Made by a program: the position numbers and the translations under genes. A stretch of DNA of 64,000 nt, taken from NCBI GenBank assembly GCA_020444415.1, contig JAHLLA010000002.1, positions 62,001-126,000 on the forward strand, given 5' to 3'. The notes under the pieces are model-generated. The model worked only from the letters and a program-made list of their open reading frames with translations. It was not told the origin of the DNA and did no database searches. Below are positions 45,792 through 54,495 of the stretch, piece by piece. This DNA comes from Bacteroidota bacterium. GTDB lineage: Bacteria > Bacteroidota > Bacteroidia > Bacteroidales > F082. Each line of letters opens with the position of its first letter. Position 1 is the first letter of the stretch.

Positions 45792-46874
45792 ATGAGTAAA
45801 TATCCATTGTTATTAGATACGAAGCCCGTGTCCTACATGATAGGTGATGGCGCACTTGGTATGTCGGGAAAAAGTCTTCAAAAATATCCAAGAATTATAA
45901 TGCTGGTGGACGAAAATGTAGAAAAACATTGTTTGCCGGTATTCAAAGAGTACCTGCCCAATGTAGAGATTGACCATGTCATTTCGATTAAAAGTGGTGA
46001 AAAAAGTAAAAACCTGGAGCAATCCATTCATATTTGGAATGAGCTTACTCGTTTGCAGGTGGACAGAGATGCACTTTTTATCAACCTGGGTGGCGGCGTG
46101 GTAACGGATATTGGCGGATTTGCAGCGTCTACCTATAAAAGGGGAATTCCTTTTATAAACTTTCCGACCACATTACTCGGTATGGCCGATGCAGCTATCG
46201 GTGGAAAAACCGGCATCGACTATGGAGCTTATAAAAACCAGGTAGGGCTTTTTGTGGATCCGGTTTCTGTGATCATCGACCCAATTTTTCTGAACACACT
46301 TAACGATCTTCAATGGCAGTCAGGTTTTGCTGAAGTAATGAAATACGGCCTGATCATGGATCGAGATCTGTGGAGTATGTTAATAGGTAAAGATTACCAT
46401 CATTTGGACGACTGGAATAAAATAATTGCCAAAGCGGCACGAGACAAGATCGACATCGTACATCATGATGCACTGGAAAAAGGCATGCGTAAAAACTTGA
46501 ATTTCGGCCATACCATTGGACATGCGATTGAGAGTTATTACCTTATGCACGACATGCCAATAACACACGGACAGGCCATTGCTGCAGGAATGATCTGCGA
46601 AACATGGATTTCATCAAAAAAATTCAATATCGAGTGTACCCAGATAGACGAAGTCGTTGATATGATAGATCTGAATTTTGAAAAATTTGGTATCAGCGAG
46701 GATACCATCCCGGAATTACTCGACCTGATGCGACAGGACAAGAAAGTGCGTGAAGGGCAACTTAAATTCAGTTTGATACGCAAGATTGGAAAAGCAACCC
46801 ATGACATTGAAGTAGAGATGGACATGGTTATTGACAGCATCAAATACTATATAAACAGAAACGCTGCACATTGA
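45792..46874 (+). CDS. aroB: 3-dehydroquinate synthase
   Basis: A 360-residue NAD- and zinc-dependent enzyme, second step of the shikimate pathway. Visible: VSIKSGEKSKNLEQSIHIW, the nucleotide-binding FINLGGGVVTDIGGFAASTYKRGI, FPTTLLGMADAAIGGKTGIDYG, and the zinc-site NFGHTIGHAIES. First gene of aroB-aroA-(Fe-S protein). Its stop TGA overlaps the aroA TTG start by 4 bp (TTGA). Confidence 0.95.
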   Translation: MSKYPLLLDTKPVSYMIGDGALGMSGKSLQKYPRIIMLVDENVEKHCLPVFKEYLPNVEIDHVISIKSGEKSKNLEQSIHIWNELTRLQVDRDALFINLGGGVVTDIGGFAASTYKRGIPFINFPTTLLGMADAAIGGKTGIDYGAYKNQVGLFVDPVSVIIDPIFLNTLNDLQWQSGFAEVMKYGLIMDRDLWSMLIGKDYHHLDDWNKIIAKAARDKIDIVHHDALEKGMRKNLNFGHTIGHAIESYYLMHDMPITHGQAIAAGMICETWISSKKFNIECTQIDEVVDMIDLNFEKFGISEDTIPELLDLMRQDKKVREGQLKFSLIRKIGKATHDIEVEMDMVIDSIKYYINRNAAH

Positions 46875-48133
46875 AAAACATACGATTAGAAAAGATATCT
46901 TCTGAGCCTAAAGGCAAGTTGCATATTTCAGGTTCAAAAAGTATCAGCAACCGGGTATTGATCATGTTGGCATTATCAGGTGAAGAAACAGACATTAATG
47001 ATTTTTCAAATCTCTCCGAAGCTGATGATACCCAAAGGATGGTATTTTATCTGAACCTGGTTAGTTCATGCTCCAATCAGAATTTGCCACTTGTCATCAA
47101 TGCTGAAAATGCAGGTACCGTCATGCGTTTTTTAGCTTCTTTTCTGTCAGTTATAAAAGGTGATTGGCTGTTGACCGGAAGTCCCCGTATGCAACAGAGG
47201 CCAATTGGTATTCTTGTTTCTGCACTTCAGCATTTGGGAGCTAAAATTGTATTTAGCGACAAAACAGCTTATCCCCCTTTACGCATAAAAGGGGGCCGCA
47301 TTTCAGGCGGTGAACTGGAAATGGATACTAGTGTCAGCAGCCAGTTTATTACTTCATTGATGATGGTAGCACCCTATATGGATAGAGGATTGACCATCCG
47401 GTTTTCTGAGAAACCTGTTTCATTTTCTTACATTGAAATGACTCGTGGACTCATGCAAATATTTGGCGCTGATGTTGAATTGGAAGATACTTTTGTTAGA
47501 ATAAAACCTTCTGAATATCAAATCAGGCCCATCCAAATTGAACCCGACTGGAGTTCTGCATCCTATTGGTATGAACTGGTTTCGTTAGCTGAAAATTCCG
47601 ATATTTTTCTGGAAGGATTTACCAAAAAAAGCGTTCAGGGAGATAGTTGTGTGAGCGAGATTTACAACGAATTGGGTGTTCAGACAATTTTTGAACCGGA
47701 TGGCATTCACCTGACATCCTCAGGTCAGCACACATCACATTTTCAATACGACTTCACAGATGCTCCGGATTTGGTCCCGGCCGTGCTGACTACCTGCGCA
47801 GCGAAAAAGATCAAAGCGACTGTCACCGGTGTTGAGCATCTCAAACATAAAGAATCGGACCGTATGCTGGCGCTGACTCATGAACTGAAAAAAATCGGTG
47901 CCCTTATTACTGAGAAAAACAATACATTTCATTTGAGTTTTGATGAAAAAGTGAGCATCCCTGAAAAACTCGTTTTTGAAACGTATAAGGACCACCGGAT
48001 GGCCATGTGTTTTGCACCCCTGGCTATCGTATTTGATAAAATTACCATTAAGGATAAAGATGTGGTTGAAAAATCATACCCTGCCTTTTGGGATGATCTG
48101 CAAAAACTAAAATTTGTCCGACTGAATTCGTAA
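46871..48133 (+). CDS. aroA: 3-phosphoshikimate 1-carboxyvinyltransferase (EPSP synthase)
   Basis: A 420-residue enzyme that joins phosphoenolpyruvate to shikimate-3-phosphate. Motifs: KLHISGSKSISNRVLIMLAL, NAENAGTVMRFLASFLSV (equivalent of the NAGTxxR loop), RMQQRPIGILVSAL, DTSVSSQFITSLMM, and the C-terminal KHKESDRM with YKDHRMAMCFAPLA. Start is TTG at 46871 in a TTGA overlap with aroB; no ATG occurs earlier than the catalytic Lys segment, so TTG is real. A full dual-domain length. Followed by an Fe-S protein gene after 9 bp. Confidence 0.94.
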   Translation: MKNIRLEKISSEPKGKLHISGSKSISNRVLIMLALSGEETDINDFSNLSEADDTQRMVFYLNLVSSCSNQNLPLVINAENAGTVMRFLASFLSVIKGDWLLTGSPRMQQRPIGILVSALQHLGAKIVFSDKTAYPPLRIKGGRISGGELEMDTSVSSQFITSLMMVAPYMDRGLTIRFSEKPVSFSYIEMTRGLMQIFGADVELEDTFVRIKPSEYQIRPIQIEPDWSSASYWYELVSLAENSDIFLEGFTKKSVQGDSCVSEIYNELGVQTIFEPDGIHLTSSGQHTSHFQYDFTDAPDLVPAVLTTCAAKKIKATVTGVEHLKHKESDRMLALTHELKKIGALITEKNNTFHLSFDEKVSIPEKLVFETYKDHRMAMCFAPLAIVFDKITIKDKDVVEKSYPAFWDDLQKLKFVRLNS

Positions 48134-48142
48134 TTTTGACCC

Positions 48143-48871
48143 ATGAAAAAACCCGAGGTAGATTTATTCATTCCCTGTTTTATTGATCAGTTTTATCCGG
48201 AAACCGGGTTTAATATGATAAAAGTGCTTGAAAAAGCTGGTGTACAGGTTCATTACAATACGGAGCAGACCTGCTGCGGCCAATTTGCATTCAATAGCGG
48301 GCACTGGGATGAAGCCAAAAAACTGGGTGAGAAATTTATAAGGGATTTTAGCAGAAATAGGCCCGTTGTGGGGCCATCGGCTTCATGTATAGGTTATGTA
48401 AGAAATAATTTTGACGAACTTTTTTATAATTCAGCTTTTCACAACGATTACAAACAACTGCAAAGAAACATTTTTGAAATAACTGATTTCCTGGTAAATG
48501 TATTGCAAATAACCGATTTCGGTTCGGTGTTCGAGCATAAAGTTACTTACCACGATTCATGTGCAGCACTGCGCGAATATGGTTTGAGAGAAGAACCTCG
48601 TATCCTGTTGCGAAAAGTGAAAGGTTTGGAATTGATAGAAATGAAAGATACGGATACATGCTGTGGTTTTGGCGGCACATTTGCTGTTAAGTTTGAGCCT
48701 ATTTCGGCAGCTATGGCCGAACAAAAAGTACACAATGCACTGGAAACAGGAGCCGAGTACATAGTAAGCACAGATTCATCATGCCTGATGCATCAAAAGG
48801 GGTATATCGACAAACATAAGCTCCCTTTAAAAACTGCCCATATCATGGATGTGCTGGCAGCTGGTTTATAA
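48143..48871 (+). CDS. LutA/YkgE-like (CCG-domain) iron-sulfur protein
   Basis: A 242-residue protein with two cysteine-rich CCG domains: EQTCCGQFAFNSGHWDEA (Cys44-Cys45) and DTCCGFGGTFAVKFEPISAAM (about Cys172-Cys173), plus Cys12 and YHDSCAALREYG. This is the LutA/GlpC-C-terminal/heterodisulfide-reductase subunit family that binds Fe-S clusters; LutA works with LutB and LutC in lactate oxidation. Neither partner is next to it here. It lies 9 bp after aroA, likely by operon chance rather than shikimate function. Ends 6 bp from the convergent stop. Confidence 0.85.
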   Translation: MKKPEVDLFIPCFIDQFYPETGFNMIKVLEKAGVQVHYNTEQTCCGQFAFNSGHWDEAKKLGEKFIRDFSRNRPVVGPSASCIGYVRNNFDELFYNSAFHNDYKQLQRNIFEITDFLVNVLQITDFGSVFEHKVTYHDSCAALREYGLREEPRILLRKVKGLELIEMKDTDTCCGFGGTFAVKFEPISAAMAEQKVHNALETGAEYIVSTDSSCLMHQKGYIDKHKLPLKTAHIMDVLAAGL

Positions 48872-48877
48872 TCAAAA

Positions 48878-50233
48878 TTATTCAAAAAGTTTTCTTAATT
48901 CAGTTTTGTTGGTAGGCTTTGCGAGAATGGTTTTATCCTTGCCTAATAGAAAAAAGGTAGGTGTTGCCGCCAGCCCGTATTGATCTGCTATCTTACCCTC
49001 CCAACCGTCAAGTTCTGCAATAACCGGCCAATTAATTTGATAGTCGGAAATTACTTTTTTTAGATCTGTCAAACTGGTGTCGATAGAAATTCCTATCACC
49101 TGGATTTCATTGTTGCCATCGCTGTAAATATCATTTAATTCACCAATCATTTCTTTACAATGCGGGCACCAACTCGCCCAGAAAAAAAGCAGGGTTCTAG
49201 GCTCATTGATAGCACTCAGTTTTATCATATTCCCTTCAATATCCTGGGCTGTAAATTCCGGCGCTTTTTTACCAACAGCAAGTTGGTGGATCAACTCTAT
49301 TTTATGTTGTAATTCAATCAGTTTTTCAGTATTCACGCAAAGTTCGTCTAACTGATTATGTTGTGCTATATGTTCCAGTCCTTTTTCAAAACCAATCGCC
49401 TCAAATCCGCCGATTAAGAACTCCATTACATAGGTATACATAGTTTGATTGACTGAAGCCTTTTGTAAAAGTGTATCCACGCCTGACAACAAGTTCGCTT
49501 CAAATGTTTCCTTATCCGAATTTTGATCCTGGTAAAGTGATAAATATTGAATGAGTTTTGCATTTAATTGATGACTGAATAAAAGAACCGTGTCATTAAA
49601 ATTAACGTGATCAAAAAAATGTTTTTTTAAATACAATTTCTGCAGATCTTCCGGTAAATCAATAGGTGCAAAAACCGGATTCGTAAGCTGTATAAAATGT
49701 GACGCGAGTGTAGTAGGATTCTTATTAACCAGTTCGTCAGCCTGCTCATGTATCTCGCTTCTTAGTTCCATAACCCGTTCGACAGCAATCTGGTAGAATT
49801 CATCGTCTTTTGGATAATAATCGATCACATTGCTTAAAATATCCAATTTGAACAGCTTACGTTTTTTTAGGTTTATAAAACTATAATAAATCATATTTTC
49901 TTTCGACTCAACTATCTGTACCTGTTGATCATAACCGTCGTGCATGGCGATAAACCTGATGTTTTCCTGATGCAGGATGATATCAACAGTAATACCTGAT
50001 TCGGTAAATAATTGGTAGGCCCCTGAAGTCATTTCCTGAGCCAGCAAAAATTTGAAGCTTCCATTCTCATTTAAGCGTGTCGAATCAATCACGGTGTGCT
50101 TGCTGCCAATTGTTCGCACCAGCATGATTTTTTCAGCAGGTAATCCTATAAAAGTTCCATTGATACTGAATTGACATTTCAGTATTAAACTACTCATAAA
50201 GAGGAATAGAAATATGGACAAGCGGTTCATCAT
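48878..50233 (-). CDS. TlpA-like thiol-disulfide protein with DUF4369-like N-terminus
   Basis: A 451-residue exported protein. Signal peptide (MNRLSIFLFLFMSSLILK), a beta domain of DUF4369 type (FSINGTFIGLPAEKIMLVRT ... STRLNENGSFKFLL), a long helical middle, and a C-terminal thioredoxin fold (KKAPEFTAQDIEGNMIKLS) with the redox site WASWCPHCKEM near 355 and cis-Pro in GLAATPTFFLL. It likely reduces or oxidises cysteines in the periplasm, partner unknown. The Cys after the signal (LILKC) does not fit a lipobox well. Monocistronic. Confidence 0.85.
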   Translation of the reverse strand: MMNRLSIFLFLFMSSLILKCQFSINGTFIGLPAEKIMLVRTIGSKHTVIDSTRLNENGSFKFLLAQEMTSGAYQLFTESGITVDIILHQENIRFIAMHDGYDQQVQIVESKENMIYYSFINLKKRKLFKLDILSNVIDYYPKDDEFYQIAVERVMELRSEIHEQADELVNKNPTTLASHFIQLTNPVFAPIDLPEDLQKLYLKKHFFDHVNFNDTVLLFSHQLNAKLIQYLSLYQDQNSDKETFEANLLSGVDTLLQKASVNQTMYTYVMEFLIGGFEAIGFEKGLEHIAQHNQLDELCVNTEKLIELQHKIELIHQLAVGKKAPEFTAQDIEGNMIKLSAINEPRTLLFFWASWCPHCKEMIGELNDIYSDGNNEIQVIGISIDTSLTDLKKVISDYQINWPVIAELDGWEGKIADQYGLAATPTFFLLGKDKTILAKPTNKTELRKLFE

Positions 50234-50363
50234 AAAAACAAATACTTTAGAGGCCTGAATATGATATTTTTTGTAAATTCAACCCTGAATTCTGGCTACT
50301 AAGCTAAGGATTTTTCTATTGATGAAATTGATACATATGAATTATTGATATAAACCTGAATGC

Positions 50364-51197
50364 ATGGGACAACACGAAGAACGATTTGACAAACATGGTA
50401 ATTTAAAAGATTCATTTTACGAGAAGGAACTTGAACGGCTGCAGATTGAATTGGTAAAACTCCAGGAATGGATCAAAATAAAAAAGGAAAAAGTAATCGT
50501 CATTTTTGAAGGTCGTGATGCAGCGGGGAAAGGTGGGGTGATTAAGAGGATTACTGAAAAGCTGAACCCCAGGGTAGTAAGGGTTGTTGCCCTTGGTACG
50601 CCAACTGAAAGGGAAAAAACCCAATGGTATTTCCAGCGTTATGTGCCCCATCTGCCATCCGGAGGGGAAATGGTATTATTCGACCGCTCATGGTACAACA
50701 GGGCAGGGGTAGAGCGTGTGATGGGGTTCTGTACCGATGATGAATACTGGGAATTTCTGCGCTCATGTCCCAACTTTGAACGGATGTTGATCCGATCAGG
50801 AATAACGTTGATCAAATACTGGTTCTCGATCAGTGAGGAGGAACAGGAAAAACGCTTTCAAGCCAGATTGAAAGACCCTACCAAGCGCTGGAAATTAAGT
50901 GAGATGGATTTGAAATCGCGCGACAGGTGGATTGATTACTCCAAAGCAAAAGATGAAATGCTAAGCTACACAGATACAAAACTATCACCCTGGTATGTAG
51001 TAAATGCTGATGATAAAAAGAGAGCTAGGCTGAATACCATCTCGCACCTGTTAAGTAAAATCCCATTTGAAGATTTAACACCTGCACCGATCAAGCTGCC
51101 AAAAAGGAAACCTGAAAGAGGTTATGTGCGAATTCCGATCGCCGAACAGACTTTTATTCCGGATTTATACAAGGACAATAAAAAACAAAAGGATTAA
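50364..51197 (+). CDS. ppk2: Polyphosphate kinase 2
   Basis: A 277-residue P-loop enzyme that uses polyphosphate to phosphorylate nucleotides. Walker A FEGRDAAGKGG (about 48-58), lid region ALGTPTEREKTQWYFQRYVPHLP, Walker B-type VLFDRSWYNRAGVERVMGFC, and the single PPK2 domain ending DDKKRARLN. Length fits one-domain PPK2, and the sequence style fits class I, which favours GDP/ADP. Its stop and that of the opposing metal permease share TTAA (51194-51197). Confidence 0.93.
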   Translation: MGQHEERFDKHGNLKDSFYEKELERLQIELVKLQEWIKIKKEKVIVIFEGRDAAGKGGVIKRITEKLNPRVVRVVALGTPTEREKTQWYFQRYVPHLPSGGEMVLFDRSWYNRAGVERVMGFCTDDEYWEFLRSCPNFERMLIRSGITLIKYWFSISEEEQEKRFQARLKDPTKRWKLSEMDLKSRDRWIDYSKAKDEMLSYTDTKLSPWYVVNADDKKRARLNTISHLLSKIPFEDLTPAPIKLPKRKPERGYVRIPIAEQTFIPDLYKDNKKQKD

Positions 51198-52453
51198 AGC
51201 TCCCCCTTGTAGTCATAACCAAGTTCTTCAACTATTTTCCGGATGGATTGGAGCTTTAAATCTTGCCCGTATATTTCAACGGTATCTGTGTCAGGATTTG
51301 CCGTAACACCCGAAATACCGTCTATATTCAATAGGCCCTCTTCTACTTTACGTTTGCAGTGCTGACAAGTCATTCCTTCTACGCTAATTTTCATTTCAGG
51401 AATGTCCCTAGATATCTGAGATTTTGCTTTTTTATTCATGATGTTATGTTTTATCCTGTTGTAGTAATTATAAACCAACATAAAAGTGAGGAATGCTACC
51501 GACAGGTAGTTTAACCATAGCGGTAAAAGCGAGTGTTCATGTCCATTCATCGTTTCCAGAAGGGGCATAAACCAATTGCCCGGAAGCAAATAATCAATCA
51601 GAAGGCCGAACAGCAATGAACCGGCTATTAATACTGATAAGTAAATGGCCACTGTTTTCTTACCCATATTCTGGCCGATTACTGTAATAGCTGCCGCATT
51701 GGTTGCCGGTCCTGCCATTAAAAAAACGAGCAGCGCACCCGGAGAAATACCCTTGAGCAATAATACCGCTGCAATGGGCACAGAAGAAGTAGCACAGACA
51801 TACAAAGGAATGGATGCAATCAAAATAATCAGCATGCCGAGTATGCCACTGATCTGAAATTCGCTGAAGAAATTATCAGGGATCAGTACTTCAATAAATG
51901 CAGCGATAAGCAAGCCAATAATAAGCCACTTTGCGATATCATTGAGCATTTCAACGAATGCATACCTAAAAATTTCTTTTAAAGAAGGATTTTGTTTTAT
52001 TGCCTGAAACTGAGGCTCAGGTTCGACAGGTTTCACCTTCTCTTTTTCAATTTTATTGGTCAATAAGCCACCGGCGATACCTGTAAATAAAGCAGCAATA
52101 GGCCTGATAATGGCAAAAGGCAAACCAAGCATCGACCAGGTAACTAAAATGGAGTCAACACCTGTTTGAGGTGTGGATACCAGGAAGGATACAGATGCAC
52201 CTTTGGAAGCACCATTTTTATGCAGCGAAATTCCGGCCGGGAGCACACCACAAGAGCATAATGGCAGCGGAATACCAAGAATAGTAGCATTTAACACAGA
52301 TGAAAAACTACTTTTTCCCAGGTATTTACTCATTAAATTAGCGGGCAAAAACACTTTTAACAATCCTGCAAAAAGGAAACCCAGCAAAAGGTAAGGCGCC
52401 ATATCTGCCGTCAAGTTGAACAAAGCCACAAAGTATTCTTTGATGAATTCCAT
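51194..52453 (-). CDS. Metal permease (SO_0444-like) fused to an HMA metal-binding domain
   Basis: A 419-residue inner-membrane protein. About eight to ten helices form a permease of the YraQ/SO_0444 Cu/Zn efflux type, with LPLCSCGVLPAGISLHKNGASKGA and FLMAGPATNAAAITVIGQNMG. After a linker (about 330-350) comes a heavy-metal-associated domain of about 65 residues with EGMTCQHCKRKVEEGL, whose two cysteines bind Cu or Zn. It likely exports metal ions. A -7 box (TATTTTTG, 52475-52482) is upstream. Metal identity is not shown by the sequence. Confidence 0.87.
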   Translation of the reverse strand: MEFIKEYFVALFNLTADMAPYLLLGFLFAGLLKVFLPANLMSKYLGKSSFSSVLNATILGIPLPLCSCGVLPAGISLHKNGASKGASVSFLVSTPQTGVDSILVTWSMLGLPFAIIRPIAALFTGIAGGLLTNKIEKEKVKPVEPEPQFQAIKQNPSLKEIFRYAFVEMLNDIAKWLIIGLLIAAFIEVLIPDNFFSEFQISGILGMLIILIASIPLYVCATSSVPIAAVLLLKGISPGALLVFLMAGPATNAAAITVIGQNMGKKTVAIYLSVLIAGSLLFGLLIDYLLPGNWFMPLLETMNGHEHSLLPLWLNYLSVAFLTFMLVYNYYNRIKHNIMNKKAKSQISRDIPEMKISVEGMTCQHCKRKVEEGLLNIDGISGVTANPDTDTVEIYGQDLKLQSIRKIVEELGYDYKGEL

Positions 52454-52474
52454 GCTTTTAATGGTTTAGAAGCG

Positions 52475-52482
52475 CAAAAATA
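52475..52482 (-). promoter_or_regulatory. -7 promoter element for the metal permease gene
   Basis: The minus strand reads TATTTTTG, 21 nt before the ATG at 52453. No clear -33 box or metal-regulator operator seen. Confidence 0.45.
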
Positions 52483-52537
52483 ATGATTTATGAGCGCAGG
52501 GATAAATTTAAAAAAGCCTTAAGAAAAATTTAACAGC

Positions 52538-53038
52538 CTATGATTCGATGAATTGAATCACGGCTTCGAAATCAATAGGTTCTTTTCCTGATAATTGAAA
52601 TGCATTTTTACGAGAAATTACCTCATTACAATATCTAAAATGGCTATCCCAGATATGTTGCATATACCATTCCGGTTCCTTTCCCCAACGAAGATCATCT
52701 TTTTTTCTCTCTATAAAAGTCTCTTTATCAATAATGAGATATATACTTTTATCATAAAGATCTATCAGCCTTTGCTCATAGAAAACAAATAGCCCTTCGG
52801 CTATGATGATATCATAATTGGGCTTGCAATCAATTATTTTTTCGTAATACTTTTCAAAATTGATGGACTCAGGTATTTCCCAATTGGTATGGGTATTAAT
52901 TTTTGGTATTTCAGGTGTAGGGTTGGCATAATTATCCTGGCATAGTATGATAGTCGACTGCTTTTCGTAATAACTAGCTATCCTTGCCGCAAGCCTCGAT
53001 TTACCTGCATTGCTTATTCCTCCGATGGCAATAATCAT
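52538..53038 (-). CDS. P-loop nucleoside kinase-like protein (uridine kinase/NRK-like)
   Basis: A 166-residue protein with Walker A GISNAGKSRLA (about 7-17), the substrate region QDNYANPTPEIPK, NWEIPESINFEKYYEKI, Walker B IIIAEGLFVFY and a lid with ERKKDDLRWGK. This is the fold of uridine kinases, nicotinamide-riboside kinases and phosphoribulokinase relatives; the substrate cannot be chosen from sequence. It is third in M23 peptidase-MerR-kinase (19 bp after MerR), though no functional link is apparent. Confidence 0.78.
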   Translation of the reverse strand: MIIAIGGISNAGKSRLAARIASYYEKQSTIILCQDNYANPTPEIPKINTHTNWEIPESINFEKYYEKIIDCKPNYDIIIAEGLFVFYEQRLIDLYDKSIYLIIDKETFIERKKDDLRWGKEPEWYMQHIWDSHFRYCNEVISRKNAFQLSGKEPIDFEAVIQFIES

Positions 53039-53057
53039 GGTCTGTTTTTGGTACGGA

Positions 53058-53411
53058 TTAATCTGTTTCTTTTGGCATATTCCGTTTTGTTTCCAGGATT
53101 TGCTTTATTTCAACAAGCAGGTTTTTGGTACGCTTAAGTGTATTGATCACATTTAAATTTTCAATGGTCGCATCGTCTTTTTTGTTTTTTAAAAAAACTT
53201 TGGCTCCCTGAATGGTCATTCCTTTTTCTTTGACCAGGTGGTAGATGATCTCAAAACGATCGATGTCTTTTTTTGTAAACAGACGTGTTCCTTTAGCACT
53301 TTTTCTGGGTTTTATAAATTTGAATTCCTGTTCCCAATACCTGATCAAGGAGGTGTTCACACCGAATTTCTCAGCAACGTCTCCAATTTTAAAATAGATT
53401 TTTTCAGTCAT
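53058..53411 (-). CDS. MerR-family transcriptional regulator
   Basis: A 117-residue DNA-binding protein: MerR winged helix with YFKIGDVAEKFGVNTSLIRYWEQEF and RLFTKKDIDRFEIIYHLVKEKGMTIQGAKVFL, then a short coiled-coil (NVINTLKRTKNLLVEIKQIL) for dimerisation. It has no C-terminal effector domain and no metal-binding cysteines, so its signal is unknown. Start ATG at 53411 is taken rather than GTG at 53423. It lies 15 bp after the M23 peptidase gene. Confidence 0.88.
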   Translation of the reverse strand: MTEKIYFKIGDVAEKFGVNTSLIRYWEQEFKFIKPRKSAKGTRLFTKKDIDRFEIIYHLVKEKGMTIQGAKVFLKNKKDDATIENLNVINTLKRTKNLLVEIKQILETKRNMPKETD

Positions 53412-53426
53412 CGTAAACGACACTTG

Positions 53427-54401
53427 TTAGTCAAGTGATTGTGTTGGAATTTTTGACCTTTCCAATACGGTCTCAAATTCTTCAGGTGTCAGGTCGTTAA
53501 AGAAGTAATAAATCGGATTGACCGGGTTATTACCATTTTTTCGTACTTCATAATGCAGGTGAGGTGCTGTTGATTTTCCAGAATTACCCACGGTAGCGAT
53601 AGGTTCCCCCCTTATTACTTTCTGACCCCTCCGCACTTTAATTTCTTTTAAATGGGCATAAAAGGTCACATACCCGTAACCATGGTCAATTTCAATTGTA
53701 TTGCCATAGCCCCTTCGGGAAGTGTTTGTTTTCAGAACAACCCCATCACCGGGTGCATAAACTGGGGTTCCCTGTGGTGCAGAAAAATCAACACCTGCGT
53801 GGAATTTCCTGACTTTGTAAATCGGGTCGGGCCGGTAGCCGTAAAAAGAAGATAATCTTTTTAAGTCGGTATTGCTTACAGGCTGAATGGCCGGAATACT
53901 GGCCAGCATCCTTTCTTTATTGATCGCAAGTTCATATACCTCGTCAAATGATTTGGATTGTACATAGACCTGGCTGGCAATCTTATCCAGTTTTTTTGAA
54001 GTTTCTATCAATAACTCTGAATTGCTATAACCTTCCAGCCTCGCATACCTGTCCACGCCACCATAACCGGCCTGTCTTACAGATATGGGTATGGGTTCCG
54101 CCTCAAAAATTACACGGTAAATATTATCATCCCGGTCAGATAACTCCGCCATGAGGATTTGCATCTGGTCAAGCCGGTCATTCATAATCTCGTATTGATG
54201 CTTATACTGGGTAATTTCTCTTTCCAGCATCCGCTCTTTTGGTGATTCAAAGAATGTAAATGTCAGAAATATGATAACAACCGAGAATGCTAATGATGCA
54301 ATGAGGAAAAACAGAAACTTTAAAAGCTTTTGTCCAAACGTCAGTTTGTGTTCTTCGTAGGTTAACGACTTGGTATTAAAAGTGTATCTTGTTTTGGCCA
54401 T
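53427..54401 (-). CDS. M23-family membrane-anchored peptidase
   Basis: A 324-residue protein: one membrane helix (about 25-52), a periplasmic coiled coil (RMLEREITQYKHQYEIMNDRLDQMQ), and a C-terminal LytM/M23 domain with the metal motifs FHAGVDFSAPQGTPVYAPGDG and APHLHYEVRKNG. Zinc ligands His, Asp and HxH are all present, so it should be an active murein endopeptidase. A cell-wall remodelling role is inferred from the family. First gene of a minus-strand unit with MerR, divergent from alaS. Confidence 0.92.
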   Translation of the reverse strand: MAKTRYTFNTKSLTYEEHKLTFGQKLLKFLFFLIASLAFSVVIIFLTFTFFESPKERMLEREITQYKHQYEIMNDRLDQMQILMAELSDRDDNIYRVIFEAEPIPISVRQAGYGGVDRYARLEGYSNSELLIETSKKLDKIASQVYVQSKSFDEVYELAINKERMLASIPAIQPVSNTDLKRLSSFYGYRPDPIYKVRKFHAGVDFSAPQGTPVYAPGDGVVLKTNTSRRGYGNTIEIDHGYGYVTFYAHLKEIKVRRGQKVIRGEPIATVGNSGKSTAPHLHYEVRKNGNNPVNPIYYFFNDLTPEEFETVLERSKIPTQSLD

Positions 54402-54437
54402 AAAACCTAATTGTGATGCGAAATTAATTAATTCAAC

Positions 54438-54445
54438 TAAATTTG
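54438..54445 (+). promoter_or_regulatory. -7 promoter element for alaS
   Basis: TAAATTTG matches TAnnTTTG, 50 nt before the ATG at 54496. A TTG lies at 54411-54413, 24 bp upstream, slightly too far for a good -33 box. Confidence 0.45.
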
Positions 54446-54495
54446 CAATCTTAAAAATCCATAATATTCAACTTTTAATTGTTAATTAATTGATA

